DNA of 64,000 nucleotides from Sphingobium sp. EM0848 (GCF_013375555.1 NZ_JABXWB010000001.1:1178001-1242000), one strand, 5' to 3'; positions 19,777 to 29,057 are shown, numbered from the stretch's first letter. Notes: generated from the sequence alone by a model not told the origin. A program made the numbers and translations.

Positions 19777-22455
19777 ATGAGCACGACCGCGACCCGTTAT
19801 GTGTATCGTTTCGGCGGTGGCGTCGATGACGGCGGCAAGGGGGACAAGAATCTTCTCGGCGGCAAGGGCGCCAATCTGGACGGCATGGCCGCCATTGGCC
19901 TGCCGGTGCCTCCGGGCTTCACCATCACCACCGAGATGTGCACCCGCTATTATACCGATGGCGGCGTCTATCCCGAGAGCCTGAAGGCGGAAGTCGCGAA
20001 CGGCATCGCCCATATCGAGGGCGTGACGGCCAAGAAATTCGGTGACAAGGCCGACCCGCTGCTGGTTTCCGTCCGTTCCGGCGCGCGCATTTCGATGCCC
20101 GGCATGATGGACACGGTGCTGAACCTTGGCCTCAACGACGAAACCGTGCTGGGCCTCGCCGCTGCGTCGGGCGACGAGCGTTTCGCCTGGGACAGCTATC
20201 GCCGTTTCATCCAGATGTATTCGGACGTGGTGCTGGAACTCGACCATGGCGCCTTCGAGGAAGCCCTTGAAGTCGCCAAGGAAGATCAGGGCTATACGCT
20301 CGACACCGAAATGACCGCCGACGACTGGAAGGCGCTCGTTGCCGAATATAAGGCCCTTGTTTCAAAGCTCTGGAACAAGCCCTTCCCGCAGGATGTGAAC
20401 GACCAGCTCTGGGGCGCGATCAGCGCCGTCTTCGGCAGCTGGCAGGCTGACCGCGCGAAGGTCTATCGCCGCCTGAACTCGATCCCGCACGATTGGGGCA
20501 CCGCTGTCAACGTGCAGGCGATGGTGTTTGGCAATATGGGCGACACCTCGGCGACGGGTGTGGCGTTCACCCGCGACCCCGCCACCGGCGAGAACGCCTA
20601 TTATGGCGAATATCTGATCAACGCCCAGGGCGAGGACGTGGTGGCGGGCATCCGCACGCCGCAGTACCTGACCAAGCAGGCGCGCGAGCGGGCAGGGGCC
20701 AAGCCGCTGTCGATGGAAGAAGCGATGCCCGAAACCTATGCCGAACTGGCGCGGGTGTTCGAAATCCTCGAAAAACATTATCGCGACATGCAGGACATCG
20801 AGTTCACGGTGCAGCAGGGCAAGCTCTGGATGCTCCAGACCCGCTCGGGCAAGCGCACCGCCAAGGCCGCGCTCAAGATCGCGGTCGAGATGGCGAACGA
20901 AGGCCTGATCAGCGAGGAAGAAGCCGTCGCCCGCGTCGATCCCGCCGCGCTCGACCAGCTTCTCCATCCCACGCTCGATCCCAAGGCGCCCCGCGATGTG
21001 CTGACCAAGGGGCTGCCCGCTTCGCCGGGTGCGGCTTCGGGCGCGATCGTGTTCGACGCCGACACCGCCGAGCGTCGCAATGAACTGGGCGATTCGGTCA
21101 TCCTCGTCCGCGTCGAAACCTCGCCGGAGGACATTCACGGCATGCACGCGGCCAAGGGTATCCTGACCGCACGTGGCGGCATGACCAGCCACGCCGCCGT
21201 GGTGGCGCGCGGCATGGGCCGTCCCTGCGTCTCCGGCGCGGGCAGCCTGTCGATCGACAACGCCGCCAAGACGCTGAAGATCGGTGATCGCACGCTCAAG
21301 GAAGGGGACATCCTCACCATCGACGGCGCTACCGGCGAAGTGATGGCGGGCGAAGTGCCGACCGTGCAGCCGGAACTGGCGGGCGACTTTGGCGTGCTGA
21401 TGGGCTGGGCCGACAAGGTCCGTCGCCTCAAGGTTCGCGCCAACGCCGAAACCCCGCTGGACTGCCAGACCGCCCGCGATTTCGGCGCGGAAGGCGTGGG
21501 TCTGTGCCGCACCGAGCATATGTTCTTCGACGCCGCCCGCATCACCGCCGTCCGCGAGATGATCCTCGCCGACAGCGAAAAGGGCCGCCGCGTGGCGCTC
21601 GACAAGCTGCTGCCGGAACAGCGCGACGACTTCGCGCAGATTTTCATGGTGATGGCGGGTCTGCCCGTGACCATCCGTCTGCTCGATCCGCCGCTGCACG
21701 AATTCCTGCCGCATGGCGAAGCGGAGTTCGAGGAAGTGGCCAAGGCTGCGGGCGTTGGCGTGGAGGCGCTCAAGCGTCGCGCCGCCGAACTGCATGAGTT
21801 CAACCCGATGCTCGGCCATCGCGGTTGCCGTCTGGGCGTCACCTATCCTGAAATCTACGAGATGCAGGCCCGCGCCATCTTCGAAGCCGCGCTGATCATC
21901 AAGCAGCGCAGCGGCGAAGCGCCGATCCCCGAAATCATGATCCCGCTCGTTGCTACGAAGAAAGAGCTGGAGCTGATGAAGGCGATCGTCGACAAGGTGG
22001 CGCAGGAGGTCTTCGCGGAGCAGGGCGCTTCGGTGGAATATCTCGTCGGCACCATGATCGAACTGCCGCGCGCCGCGCTGAAGGCGGGCGAGATCGCGGA
22101 AGTGGGCGAATTCTTCTCCTTCGGCACCAACGACCTGACGCAGACGACCATCGGCATCAGCCGTGACGACGCTGGCCGCTTCCTGACGCAATATGTCGAC
22201 AAGGGCATCTTCGCGCGCGACCCGTTCGTCAGCATCGATGTGGAGGGCGTGGGCCAACTCATCGAACTCGCCGCCGAACGTGGCCGCGCGACCCGCGAGG
22301 GCATCAAGCTCGGCATTTGCGGCGAGCATGGCGGCGATCCGGCCTCCATCGCCTTCTGTGAGAAGACAGGCCTCGATTATGTGTCGGCATCGCCCTATCG
22401 GGTGCCGATTGCCCGCCTCGCCGCCGCCCAGGCCGCGCTGGCCAACAGGAAGTAA
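19777..22455 (+). CDS. ppdK: Pyruvate, phosphate dikinase
   Basis: An 892-residue enzyme interconverting pyruvate and phosphoenolpyruvate with ATP and phosphate. The N-terminal nucleotide-binding domain begins YVYRFGGGVDDGG; the phosphohistidine loop is GGMTSHAAVVARGMGRPC; the C-terminal PEP-binding barrel has GVGLCRTEHMFF and the catalytic cysteine in GICGEHGG. ATG 19777 is closest to the usual family start and has GGAAGAGG upstream; in-frame ATGs at 19753 and 19762 are alternatives, the former with its own AGGAG. A terminator follows directly. Confidence 0.96.
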   Translation: MSTTATRYVYRFGGGVDDGGKGDKNLLGGKGANLDGMAAIGLPVPPGFTITTEMCTRYYTDGGVYPESLKAEVANGIAHIEGVTAKKFGDKADPLLVSVRSGARISMPGMMDTVLNLGLNDETVLGLAAASGDERFAWDSYRRFIQMYSDVVLELDHGAFEEALEVAKEDQGYTLDTEMTADDWKALVAEYKALVSKLWNKPFPQDVNDQLWGAISAVFGSWQADRAKVYRRLNSIPHDWGTAVNVQAMVFGNMGDTSATGVAFTRDPATGENAYYGEYLINAQGEDVVAGIRTPQYLTKQARERAGAKPLSMEEAMPETYAELARVFEILEKHYRDMQDIEFTVQQGKLWMLQTRSGKRTAKAALKIAVEMANEGLISEEEAVARVDPAALDQLLHPTLDPKAPRDVLTKGLPASPGAASGAIVFDADTAERRNELGDSVILVRVETSPEDIHGMHAAKGILTARGGMTSHAAVVARGMGRPCVSGAGSLSIDNAAKTLKIGDRTLKEGDILTIDGATGEVMAGEVPTVQPELAGDFGVLMGWADKVRRLKVRANAETPLDCQTARDFGAEGVGLCRTEHMFFDAARITAVREMILADSEKGRRVALDKLLPEQRDDFAQIFMVMAGLPVTIRLLDPPLHEFLPHGEAEFEEVAKAAGVGVEALKRRAAELHEFNPMLGHRGCRLGVTYPEIYEMQARAIFEAALIIKQRSGEAPIPEIMIPLVATKKELELMKAIVDKVAQEVFAEQGASVEYLVGTMIELPRAALKAGEIAEVGEFFSFGTNDLTQTTIGISRDDAGRFLTQYVDKGIFARDPFVSIDVEGVGQLIELAAERGRATREGIKLGICGEHGGDPASIAFCEKTGLDYVSASPYRVPIARLAAAQAALANRK

Positions 22456-22461
22456 GACTGG

Positions 22462-22490
22462 AAAGGGGCGGGCCAAAATCCCGCCCCTTT
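22462..22490 (+). terminator. Rho-independent terminator after ppdK
   Basis: An 11-base stem (22462-22472 with 22480-22490, GC-rich core GGGGCGGG/CCCGCCCC) with a CCAAAAT loop, followed by a T-rich tail, 7 bases after the ppdK stop. Confidence 0.9.
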
Positions 22491-22492
22491 CT

Positions 22493-22803
22493 TCATTCAG
22501 GCATGCGTGGCGCGATGTTCATAGAGCCGTCATCACTGCGCGCATCCAACAACCGGGCCTGTTCTCGCCATTCTTCCTGCGCGATCACACCCTGTTTTTA
22601 GACCAAGGCGCGCTTTCCAGTGCGGCTTCCTGCTCGTTGCCGATGGCGGCAATCTGCCTGTAACGATGATAGCCCGCTTCATAGAGGGCAACCTCATTTC
22701 GTGGGGTAATCCCATGGATGCGGCGGAGGTCGTCCCTCTCATCCACAGCCCCCGCAACTGCCTCCACCGTGCCAAGACCGATCGGTCCCGCCTGTCGATG
22801 CAT
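22493..22803 (-). pseudogene. Decayed helix-hairpin-helix domain protein
   Basis: Read on the minus strand, codons from 22803 encode a segment DERDDLRRIHGITP then EVALYEAGYHRYRQIAAI, a typical helix-hairpin-helix pattern seen in small proteins of alphaproteobacteria. After EAALE (about 22612) the frame is lost, a short RLGLK piece continues in a second frame, and IAQEEWREQARLLDAR continues in a third frame down to a stop at 22493-22495. Three pieces that read as one protein in three frames indicate two single-base shifts. An in-frame stop directly precedes the ATG at 22803, so the 5' part may also be lost. It could instead reflect sequencing error at the AAAAA run. Confidence 0.6.
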
Positions 22804-22920
22804 TCACTGCTCGTCCCGCCAATGGCGCTTATATTTGCCGCGCCCACTCAGTATCCGCTCCAGAACCAGTCCTACAAGCAGTGGGATCGACCGGGCTGTC
22901 AAAAAACTGCAAAAAGGGGC

Positions 22921-22949
22921 TTGCCCAATCCGTCTGACGCTTCTATCTG
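22921..22949 (+). promoter_or_regulatory. Promoter of first tRNA-Arg gene
   Basis: TTGCCC at 22921-22926, a 17-base spacer and TATCTG at 22944-22949, 12 bases before the tRNA. The same spacing and nearly the same hexamers precede the second copy, which supports the call. Confidence 0.6.
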
Positions 22950-22961
22950 CGCCACTCCAAC

Positions 22962-23038
22962 GCACCCGTAGCTCAGCTGGATAGAGCATCAGACTACGAA
23001 TCTGAGGGTCGGACGTTCGAATCGTTCCGGGTGCGCCA
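22962..23038 (+). tRNA. tRNA-Arg (anticodon ACG), copy 1
   Basis: A 77-base cloverleaf with CCA encoded. The acceptor arm pairs GCACCCG with CGGGTGC, the D arm contains AGCTCAGCTGGATAGAGC, the anticodon stem CAGA/TCTG encloses CTACGAA (anticodon ACG), and the T arm has GTTCGAATC. It reads CGU and, by inosine, CGC and CGA codons. Confidence 0.97.
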
Positions 23039-23148
23039 TTTTCCTTTAAAATCGAAAAACTTACATGTCGTTGCTCAGCAATGACCTGATGCGCGCGCTC
23101 GCGCGTTGACCCTGTAATTTTAATTTCGAAGGGGTGTATTTTTAGGGG

Positions 23149-23177
23149 TTGCCAGATCGCTCGGCCCCTTATATCTG
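23149..23177 (+). promoter_or_regulatory. Promoter of second tRNA-Arg gene
   Basis: TTGCCA at 23149-23154, a 17-base spacer and TATCTG at 23172-23177, again 12 bases before the tRNA. It mirrors the element before copy 1, including the following TGCGCC, so the promoter was duplicated together with the tRNA. Confidence 0.6.
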
Positions 23178-23189
23178 CGCCTCCACAAC

Positions 23190-23266
23190 GCACCCGTAGC
23201 TCAGCTGGATAGAGCATCAGACTACGAATCTGAGGGTCGGACGTTCGAATCGTTCCGGGTGCGCCA
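23190..23266 (+). tRNA. tRNA-Arg (anticodon ACG), copy 2
   Basis: Identical in sequence to the copy at 22962-23038, including the encoded CCA. A TTTT run follows directly. The 151-base spacer between the copies is AT-richer than the surroundings and holds no gene that I can support. Confidence 0.97.
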
Positions 23267-23306
23267 TTTTCCCTAAATCTTAAAAATCAGCCGGAAAGCG
23301 GCCGCG

Positions 23307-24221
23307 TCACGTGCATCGGTCGGACGCCGGTCGGTCGAGGGCGACGACGGTGATGATCGTCGAGATCTGGGCGCTGGCCGATGTGCTGCACACCCGCGCG
23401 CGGTCGAACGTGCCCGATGGCCATTCCTCAGGATATTCCGCATTGAAGGCTGGCTTTCCGGCCGTGATATAGGGCGCGTCGTCGGAGCAGAAATTGTCCA
23501 GAACGCAATCTTCGAACAGAATTGCGTCAAACAGCGAAATCAGCTTGGTCGCTGATCCGCCGGTGTTCTTTTGCACTGGTTTCAACCCATAGCCCCGCGC
23601 CCGGCTCGACAGGGCGGTGACATAGTCGATCATATTCTGCTCGGTCAGCGGGAAGCCGGTGGTTGACGCGCCATCCTCAAAGGAATCCATCACGTCGAAC
23701 TCGACATAATCGAATCCCTTGTCACGGCACATGCGCAAACGGTCGTCCATGATCTGGATAAATTCGGGATAGCGGCGGATATCGATATAGCGCTCTCCAG
23801 GGAAACCCGGATAACTATTGCCCAACAGCCCGGAAATGGCGGCCAGGCTGGCATAGTCCGAACGGTTGCTCTCCGCCGATCCAATGTCGAGATAGCAGAT
23901 TGTCTTCGTGCCCGCAGCCTTGGCGAGCGCCACATAGCTGGCTGGAGTGTCGAAGCCGTCAACGTCCAGATAGGCGACGGAGGGCGGCGTCGCCGGTAGT
24001 CCCTGGCTTTGCAATATCCAGTCCCAACTGGACAACGGCGTGGGTGTCGGGGTCGGCGTGGGCGAAGGCGTGGGTGATGGCGAAGGGGTTGGCGCCGGTG
24101 TCGGAGTCGGCGTGGGCGAACTGCTGTTCCCATTGCCGCCGCCGCATGCGGCCAGCATCAGCGTCGCCATGACAAAGGCGCTGATTTGCGAGAGTTTTTT
24201 GTGCGCCGGAAACACAATCAT
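23307..24221 (-). CDS. GH114 lipoprotein, predicted endo-alpha-1,4-polygalactosaminidase
   Basis: A 304-residue protein with a lipoprotein signal (lipobox LAAC, Cys26), a repetitive Pro-Thr/Ser linker (about residues 34-64) and a GH114 domain. GH114 is the hydrolase fold of PelA, which cuts alpha-1,4-linked galactosamine polymers. The candidate catalytic pair is Asp176 (VEFDVMD) and Glu237 (LFEDCV), 61 residues apart, the same spacing as in the GH114 protein at 30452-31312. A GAAGGGA ribosome site precedes the ATG. It is divergent from the Pel operon and would sit in an envelope membrane, perhaps trimming the polymer or protecting the cell from blockage. Confidence 0.85.
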   Translation of the reverse strand: MIVFPAHKKLSQISAFVMATLMLAACGGGNGNSSSPTPTPTPAPTPSPSPTPSPTPTPTPTPLSSWDWILQSQGLPATPPSVAYLDVDGFDTPASYVALAKAAGTKTICYLDIGSAESNRSDYASLAAISGLLGNSYPGFPGERYIDIRRYPEFIQIMDDRLRMCRDKGFDYVEFDVMDSFEDGASTTGFPLTEQNMIDYVTALSSRARGYGLKPVQKNTGGSATKLISLFDAILFEDCVLDNFCSDDAPYITAGKPAFNAEYPEEWPSGTFDRARVCSTSASAQISTIITVVALDRPASDRCT

Positions 24222-24783
24222 CGTCCCTTCTTTCGGAACATCGATCCTGAATCAGCGAAACGGCCCGTAAGCGGGACGAGCGGTCGAAGCTATCATCCTT
24301 ATAACGGAAAATAATAGGCACGAAGATATAGCTATGGATATAGATCATATGTCATAAATCATAAGTCGTTATACTTTATGGATAGGAGATATTGGCCCTT
24401 TTTGAGACTTTTTTTGTGGATATCTTTTCATTAAAGTTGACATTGGAACATGCCTAACAGAACATTAACCATGGGTAAAAACTTCTAAAAACCGAGTCGC
24501 CCCATTAGATTGCGCGGTGTGACTGTCGCCATATGCGGAATACCCGACCTTCGGAACCGCAGGGGTGTTTGATCAGAATAATGTTTATACCCTGACACAG
24601 CCTCATTGACGCAGATAATGCTGGAATGGACCAGACGGTGTTTGCCTGCGCAGACGCCTGCATTGAGGGCTGACTTTTCATGTCATGATCATACGATTGA
24701 CAGATTTTTACTGAAAAACCCAAAAGATATTCGGTCGCAAACTTATGAAGTGATTTTCGGATCCATAAGTTTGGGGATTTGTC
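24222..24783. other. AT-rich 562-base divergent intergenic region
   Basis: The gap between the GH114 lipoprotein and the Pel operon is much richer in A and T than its neighbours, especially 24290-24480. No convincing coding frame is present; a short open frame from 24606 runs into the next gene in another phase and has no family features. It most likely holds the promoters and operator sites for both directions. Confidence 0.6.
24592..24619 (+). promoter_or_regulatory. Candidate promoter of the Pel-type operon
   Basis: CTGACA at 24592-24597 and GATAAT at 24614-24619, separated by 16 bases, each one base from the sigma-70 consensus. This would leave a leader of about 155 bases before the ATG at 24784. 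AT-rich sequence gives chance matches, so this is only a candidate. Confidence 0.35.
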
Positions 24784-27700
24784 ATGTATTTGGGACACAA
24801 CATCACGTTGGACGGCTCTCTCAGCGACTGGTTCAGCACTGACCGGGTCGATGACAACAGCATTTCCGGCTATCAGGTTTATTCCACGATCAATAATGGC
24901 GATTTCGTCTTCGCTTTGAGCGCCCCTGTGGCGATCGGCACGGGAACGACCATCTGGCTGAACACCGACGGAAAGGCGGCAACCGGCTATCAGGTCTTCG
25001 GATCCACGATCGGCGCGGAATATAGTATCGCCGTCGATGCCAACGGTCAGTTCAGCCTCTATCAATATGCGGCGGGGAGCACGACACCGACCCTGGTCCA
25101 GGCCAATCTGCAGGAGGCATGGTCGGCGGACAAGACGACAGTGGAATTTCGCCTGCCCGCCTCGCTCGTCGGCAGTCCTCAGGTGATGTACACCGCCTAT
25201 AATTTCAACAATCAGGCTTATCTGCCGACCAATTATTTTTCCGGGCAGGAATTCGCCGTATATAATCAGAGTACGGCTCCGTCCGCTACAGAACAACGTA
25301 TCGGCATCGTCTACTCCGCGACAACGGCTGCCAACTTCTTCAGCCAGTCCGCCTATTCCCAACTCTTCATGTCGGTGCAGGCGCAGGCCCAGCAGGCCGG
25401 AATCGCCTATGACATATTGACCGAATCCGATCTGACGAACCTCAGCAAACTGGCACAATATAAGGCGTTGGTCTTTCCTGACTTTCGCAATGTGCAGGCC
25501 GATCAGGTGGAGGCGATCAGTCACACCTTGCAAGAGGCCAGCAAGCTGTTCGGCGTCAGCCTGATCGCCTCGGGCGAGTTCATGACGGACGACGCCAATA
25601 ATAATCCGTTGGCGGGCGATCCCTATGCCCAGATGAAAACATTGTTCGATGCGACGCGCGTGACCGGCGGCACGGGCAATGTCACGATCACGGCGACGGA
25701 CCCCACTCAGACTGTCCTCACCGGCTACACCAACGGCCAGGTGGTCAATAATTACACCAATGTCGGCTGGAATGCCTTTGCCAGCGTCAGCGGCACCGGG
25801 CAGCAGATCGCCACCGAAACCATCAATGGCACGACCAGCTATGCTGCTGCACTGGCGACGCAGACCGGCGCGCGCAACGTCCTCTTTTCCAGCGATGGCG
25901 TCATGGCGGATGCCAATATGCTGCAAAAGGCGATCGATTATGCCGTCAACGGCACCAGCATGTCTGTCGGCCTGCACCTGTCGCGCGACGCGGGCATTGT
26001 CGCGGCGCGTATCGACATGGACCAGAGCCAGGAAACCTTCGATGTTAACGGCGGCATATACAACAAGCTGCTGCCGATCCTGACCCAGTGGAAAAGCCAA
26101 TATGATTTCGTCGGTAGCTTCTTCGTCAATATCGGCAATAACCCGCCCGACCAGACGACGAACTGGAATGTCTCTCTACCCTATTATCAGGCTATAGCTG
26201 CGCTTGGCAGTGAGATTGGCAACCATAGCTATACTCATCCGGAAGATACGAATACACTAACGGCTGCCCAGCTTCAGTTCGAATTCGGTCAAAGCACGAC
26301 GGTCCTGAACCAGCAACTCGCCACCGTGGGCGTGGGACCCATTCAGGGCATCGCGGTTCCGGGTATGCCGGAGACATTGGCCACGTCCGAAGCCATCATG
26401 CAATATGCCTCCACCTATCTGACGGGCGGCTATGCAGGGCAGGGGGCGGGTTATCCCAATGCCTTTGGTTATCTGACCCCCAACGACCAGAGCAAAATCT
26501 ATTTCGCGCCCAATACCGTTTTCGACTTCACCCTGATCGAATTCCAGAAACTGGGCTTGACGGCGGCGGAGGCTGAATGGGCAGCGGAATATAACAAGAT
26601 CATCGCCAATGCGGACACGCCAGTGATCGTATGGCCGTTCCACGACTATGGCGCGGCGGCATGGGACACGAGCGGGACGGGCGCGGCCAGCCCATATTCC
26701 ACCGATATGTTCACGCAATGGATTGCACGGGCCGCGGCGGATAACATGGAATTCGTCACGATGGACGACCTTGCCCAGCGCATGATGGCGCTGAACGCGG
26801 CGAAGGTGACCACCAGCGTGAACGGCAACACCATCACCGCCACCGTCACCGGCTCCAATCTCGGCAATCTCTCGCTCGACGTCGACCGGCAGGGTTCGCT
26901 AGTCATCCAGAATGTGAATGGCTGGTACGCCTATAACAGCAGCAAGGTGTTCCTGCCCCAGAGCGGCGGCACCTTCACCATCACCATGGGCGCGGCCGCC
27001 GACGATGTGACCCACATCACCGACCTGCCGATGCGGTCCGTGTTGATGAGCCTCACGGGCGACGGCCATAATCTCGCTTTCTCTCTTCAGGGCGAAGGGC
27101 AGGTCGTCATCGATATCGCCAATCCCGGCACCAAGGGCGTCATAGTCAGCGGCGCTACGCTGGTCAGCCAGGTTGGCGATATCGTGACGCTGGATGTCGG
27201 CAGTAACGGTTTGCACAATGTCACGCTGGAAACCGGATATCCGCCTGTGATCACGTCCAATGGCGGCGGCGCAAGCGCGTCGCTCTCCATTCCGGAAAAC
27301 AGCACGACGGTTACGACCGTGACCGCGACCGATGCGGATCTTGGAACCGTGATCGCCTATTCCATCTCCGGCGGTGCGGACGCCAGCAAGTTCGCGATCA
27401 ACAGCACGACAGGCGCCCTTTCCTTCGTCAGCGCACCCAATTTCGAGGCGCCGACCGATGTGGGCCAGAATAACGTCTATGACGTGACTGTCCGCGCTTC
27501 CGACGGCTATCTGTTTGACGAACAGACCATTGCCGTCACCGTCACCAATGTGAATGAGGCGCCGGTCATCACCTCCAATGGGGGCGGGGCATCGGCGGCA
27601 ATTTCCGTGCCCGAAAACACGACCGCCGTGACGACCGTGCAGGCGACCGATCCCGATGCGGGAACGACGCTGGTCTATTCCATCGTTGGCGGGCCGGATC

Positions 27701-29040
27701 GGGCAGCATTCGCGATCGACCCGTCGACAGGAGCGCTCAACTTCCTGGCTCCGCCCAATTTCGAAGCGCCGGCAGACGCGAACGGAAACAATGTCTACAG
27801 CCTCACTGTCCGGGCTTCCGATGGCGTCCTGTTCGACGATCAGGCCATCAACGTGACCGTCACCAACGTGAACGAATTCGCGCCGGTCATCACCTCGGGC
27901 GGCGGCGGCGACACGGCGGCCATTTCCGTTTCCAGCGGCACGAAACAGGTGATGAAGGTGACCGCGATCGATCAGGATGCGAATACGACGCTGGTCTATT
28001 CCATCTCCGGTGGAGCGGACGCCAGCAAATTCACGATCAACGCGTCGACCGGGCAGCTCAACTTCGTGAATACGCCCAATTATCTGCTGCCGACCGACGT
28101 CGGGAAGGACAATGTCTACAATGTGACGGTACGGGCGTCTGACGGGACCTTCTACGACGATCAGGCCGTCGCCGTGACCGTGACAATTCTCAATGCACCG
28201 CCGATCATCATCACCAATGGTGGGGGTGCGACGGCCACAATCAGAATACCGGAAAACGGGACGTTGGTGACGACCGTCCACGCAACCGATATCAATATCG
28301 GTCAGACCGTCACCTATTCCTTGGGATCGGCCGTCGACGGGACGCTCTTCAACATCGATCCGCAGTCGGGCGTCCTGACCTTCAAGACGGCTCCTGATTT
28401 CGAGAATCCCACCGACTCCAACCTTGATGGCCGCTATCAGGTGCAGGTGCTGGCAACAGACAGCCTGGGCGCGCAGGATTACCAGAACCTGACCGTCGTC
28501 ATCACCAACGTCACCGGCGTTTCGTTGACCGCGGCAAGTGGCGGGTCGACGCTGACCGGCACTGGCGAGGAAGACACGTTGAGGGGAGCGGCCGGGAACG
28601 ACACGCTGATCGGCAATGGCGGCAACGACACGCTGGTCGGCAATGGCGGCAACGACATCATTGACGGTGGCGCGGGCAATGACCGCATCACCGGCGGCGC
28701 GGGCGCTGACATATTGACCGGCGGTTCGGGTGCCGATGTGTTCATCTACAATGCGACGGGCAACAGCACGCCGCTTGCCATGGACCAGATCACGGATTTC
28801 CAGGAGGGGACCGACAAGATCGACCTGTCCAGCATCGACGGCAATACGGTGCTGATCGGCAGCCAGCACTTCGCCTTCATCGGCGGTGCGGCCTTTACCG
28901 CACCGGGACAGGTCCATGTCTATTCGAACGGCACGGATACTTTTGTCGAAGCGAATACGGATAATAATCCGGCGACGATTGAAATGGCGATCAAGCTGAT
29001 CGGGGTTCACACTCTGACCGCGAGCGATTTCATTCTTTAG
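24784..29040 (+). CDS. Pel-type polysaccharide deacetylase fused to cadherin-like and RTX repeats
   Basis: A 1418-residue protein without signal peptide. Residues about 1-165 look like a carbohydrate-binding beta sandwich (DGSLSDW, FVFAL). About 175-390 resembles a Rossmann/amidotransferase-like domain (RIGIVYSA, YKALVFPDF), similar in position to the middle domain of PelA. About 400-670 is a deacetylase with RIDMD (Asp411, Asp413), NHSYTH (His481, His485) and WPFHDYG (His620). Four cadherin-like repeats of about 100 residues begin near 820, 926, 1033 and 1138. RTX nonapeptides (GGNGGNDTL type) lie at about 1258-1320, followed by a type I export signal-like C-terminus. With the neighbouring type I system this predicts an extracellular, calcium-dependent polysaccharide deacetylase. 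The fold of residues 175-390 is the least certain part. Confidence 0.85.
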   Translation: MYLGHNITLDGSLSDWFSTDRVDDNSISGYQVYSTINNGDFVFALSAPVAIGTGTTIWLNTDGKAATGYQVFGSTIGAEYSIAVDANGQFSLYQYAAGSTTPTLVQANLQEAWSADKTTVEFRLPASLVGSPQVMYTAYNFNNQAYLPTNYFSGQEFAVYNQSTAPSATEQRIGIVYSATTAANFFSQSAYSQLFMSVQAQAQQAGIAYDILTESDLTNLSKLAQYKALVFPDFRNVQADQVEAISHTLQEASKLFGVSLIASGEFMTDDANNNPLAGDPYAQMKTLFDATRVTGGTGNVTITATDPTQTVLTGYTNGQVVNNYTNVGWNAFASVSGTGQQIATETINGTTSYAAALATQTGARNVLFSSDGVMADANMLQKAIDYAVNGTSMSVGLHLSRDAGIVAARIDMDQSQETFDVNGGIYNKLLPILTQWKSQYDFVGSFFVNIGNNPPDQTTNWNVSLPYYQAIAALGSEIGNHSYTHPEDTNTLTAAQLQFEFGQSTTVLNQQLATVGVGPIQGIAVPGMPETLATSEAIMQYASTYLTGGYAGQGAGYPNAFGYLTPNDQSKIYFAPNTVFDFTLIEFQKLGLTAAEAEWAAEYNKIIANADTPVIVWPFHDYGAAAWDTSGTGAASPYSTDMFTQWIARAAADNMEFVTMDDLAQRMMALNAAKVTTSVNGNTITATVTGSNLGNLSLDVDRQGSLVIQNVNGWYAYNSSKVFLPQSGGTFTITMGAAADDVTHITDLPMRSVLMSLTGDGHNLAFSLQGEGQVVIDIANPGTKGVIVSGATLVSQVGDIVTLDVGSNGLHNVTLETGYPPVITSNGGGASASLSIPENSTTVTTVTATDADLGTVIAYSISGGADASKFAINSTTGALSFVSAPNFEAPTDVGQNNVYDVTVRASDGYLFDEQTIAVTVTNVNEAPVITSNGGGASAAISVPENTTAVTTVQATDPDAGTTLVYSIVGGPDRAAFAIDPSTGALNFLAPPNFEAPADANGNNVYSLTVRASDGVLFDDQAINVTVTNVNEFAPVITSGGGGDTAAISVSSGTKQVMKVTAIDQDANTTLVYSISGGADASKFTINASTGQLNFVNTPNYLLPTDVGKDNVYNVTVRASDGTFYDDQAVAVTVTILNAPPIIITNGGGATATIRIPENGTLVTTVHATDINIGQTVTYSLGSAVDGTLFNIDPQSGVLTFKTAPDFENPTDSNLDGRYQVQVLATDSLGAQDYQNLTVVITNVTGVSLTAASGGSTLTGTGEEDTLRGAAGNDTLIGNGGNDTLVGNGGNDIIDGGAGNDRITGGAGADILTGGSGADVFIYNATGNSTPLAMDQITDFQEGTDKIDLSSIDGNTVLIGSQHFAFIGGAAFTAPGQVHVYSNGTDTFVEANTDNNPATIEMAIKLIGVHTLTASDFIL

Positions 29041-29057
29041 CACCGAGAGGGCGGGGA

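Noticed and set aside
20362..22476. 704-codon open frame opposite ppdK
   Set aside because: ppdK is unmistakable on the other strand; this frame is rich in His, Arg and Gly with no domain pattern.
22804..23217. 137-codon minus-strand open frame covering the first tRNA-Arg
   Set aside because: It reads antisense through a tRNA gene, a common source of false predicted proteins.
24505..26100. 531-codon minus-strand open frame at the start of the deacetylase gene
   Set aside because: It runs through both intergenic and coding DNA, lacks a ribosome site and resembles no family; the plus-strand domains are clear.
27241..28560. Tandem DNA repeats in the cadherin-like region as a CRISPR or satellite array
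   Set aside because: The roughly 310-base periodicity is protein-level repetition in a continuous reading frame, with diverged DNA between units.
26899..29043. 714-codon open frame opposite the cadherin/RTX region
   Set aside because: The frame arises from repeated codons of the large deacetylase gene; its protein has no recognisable domain.
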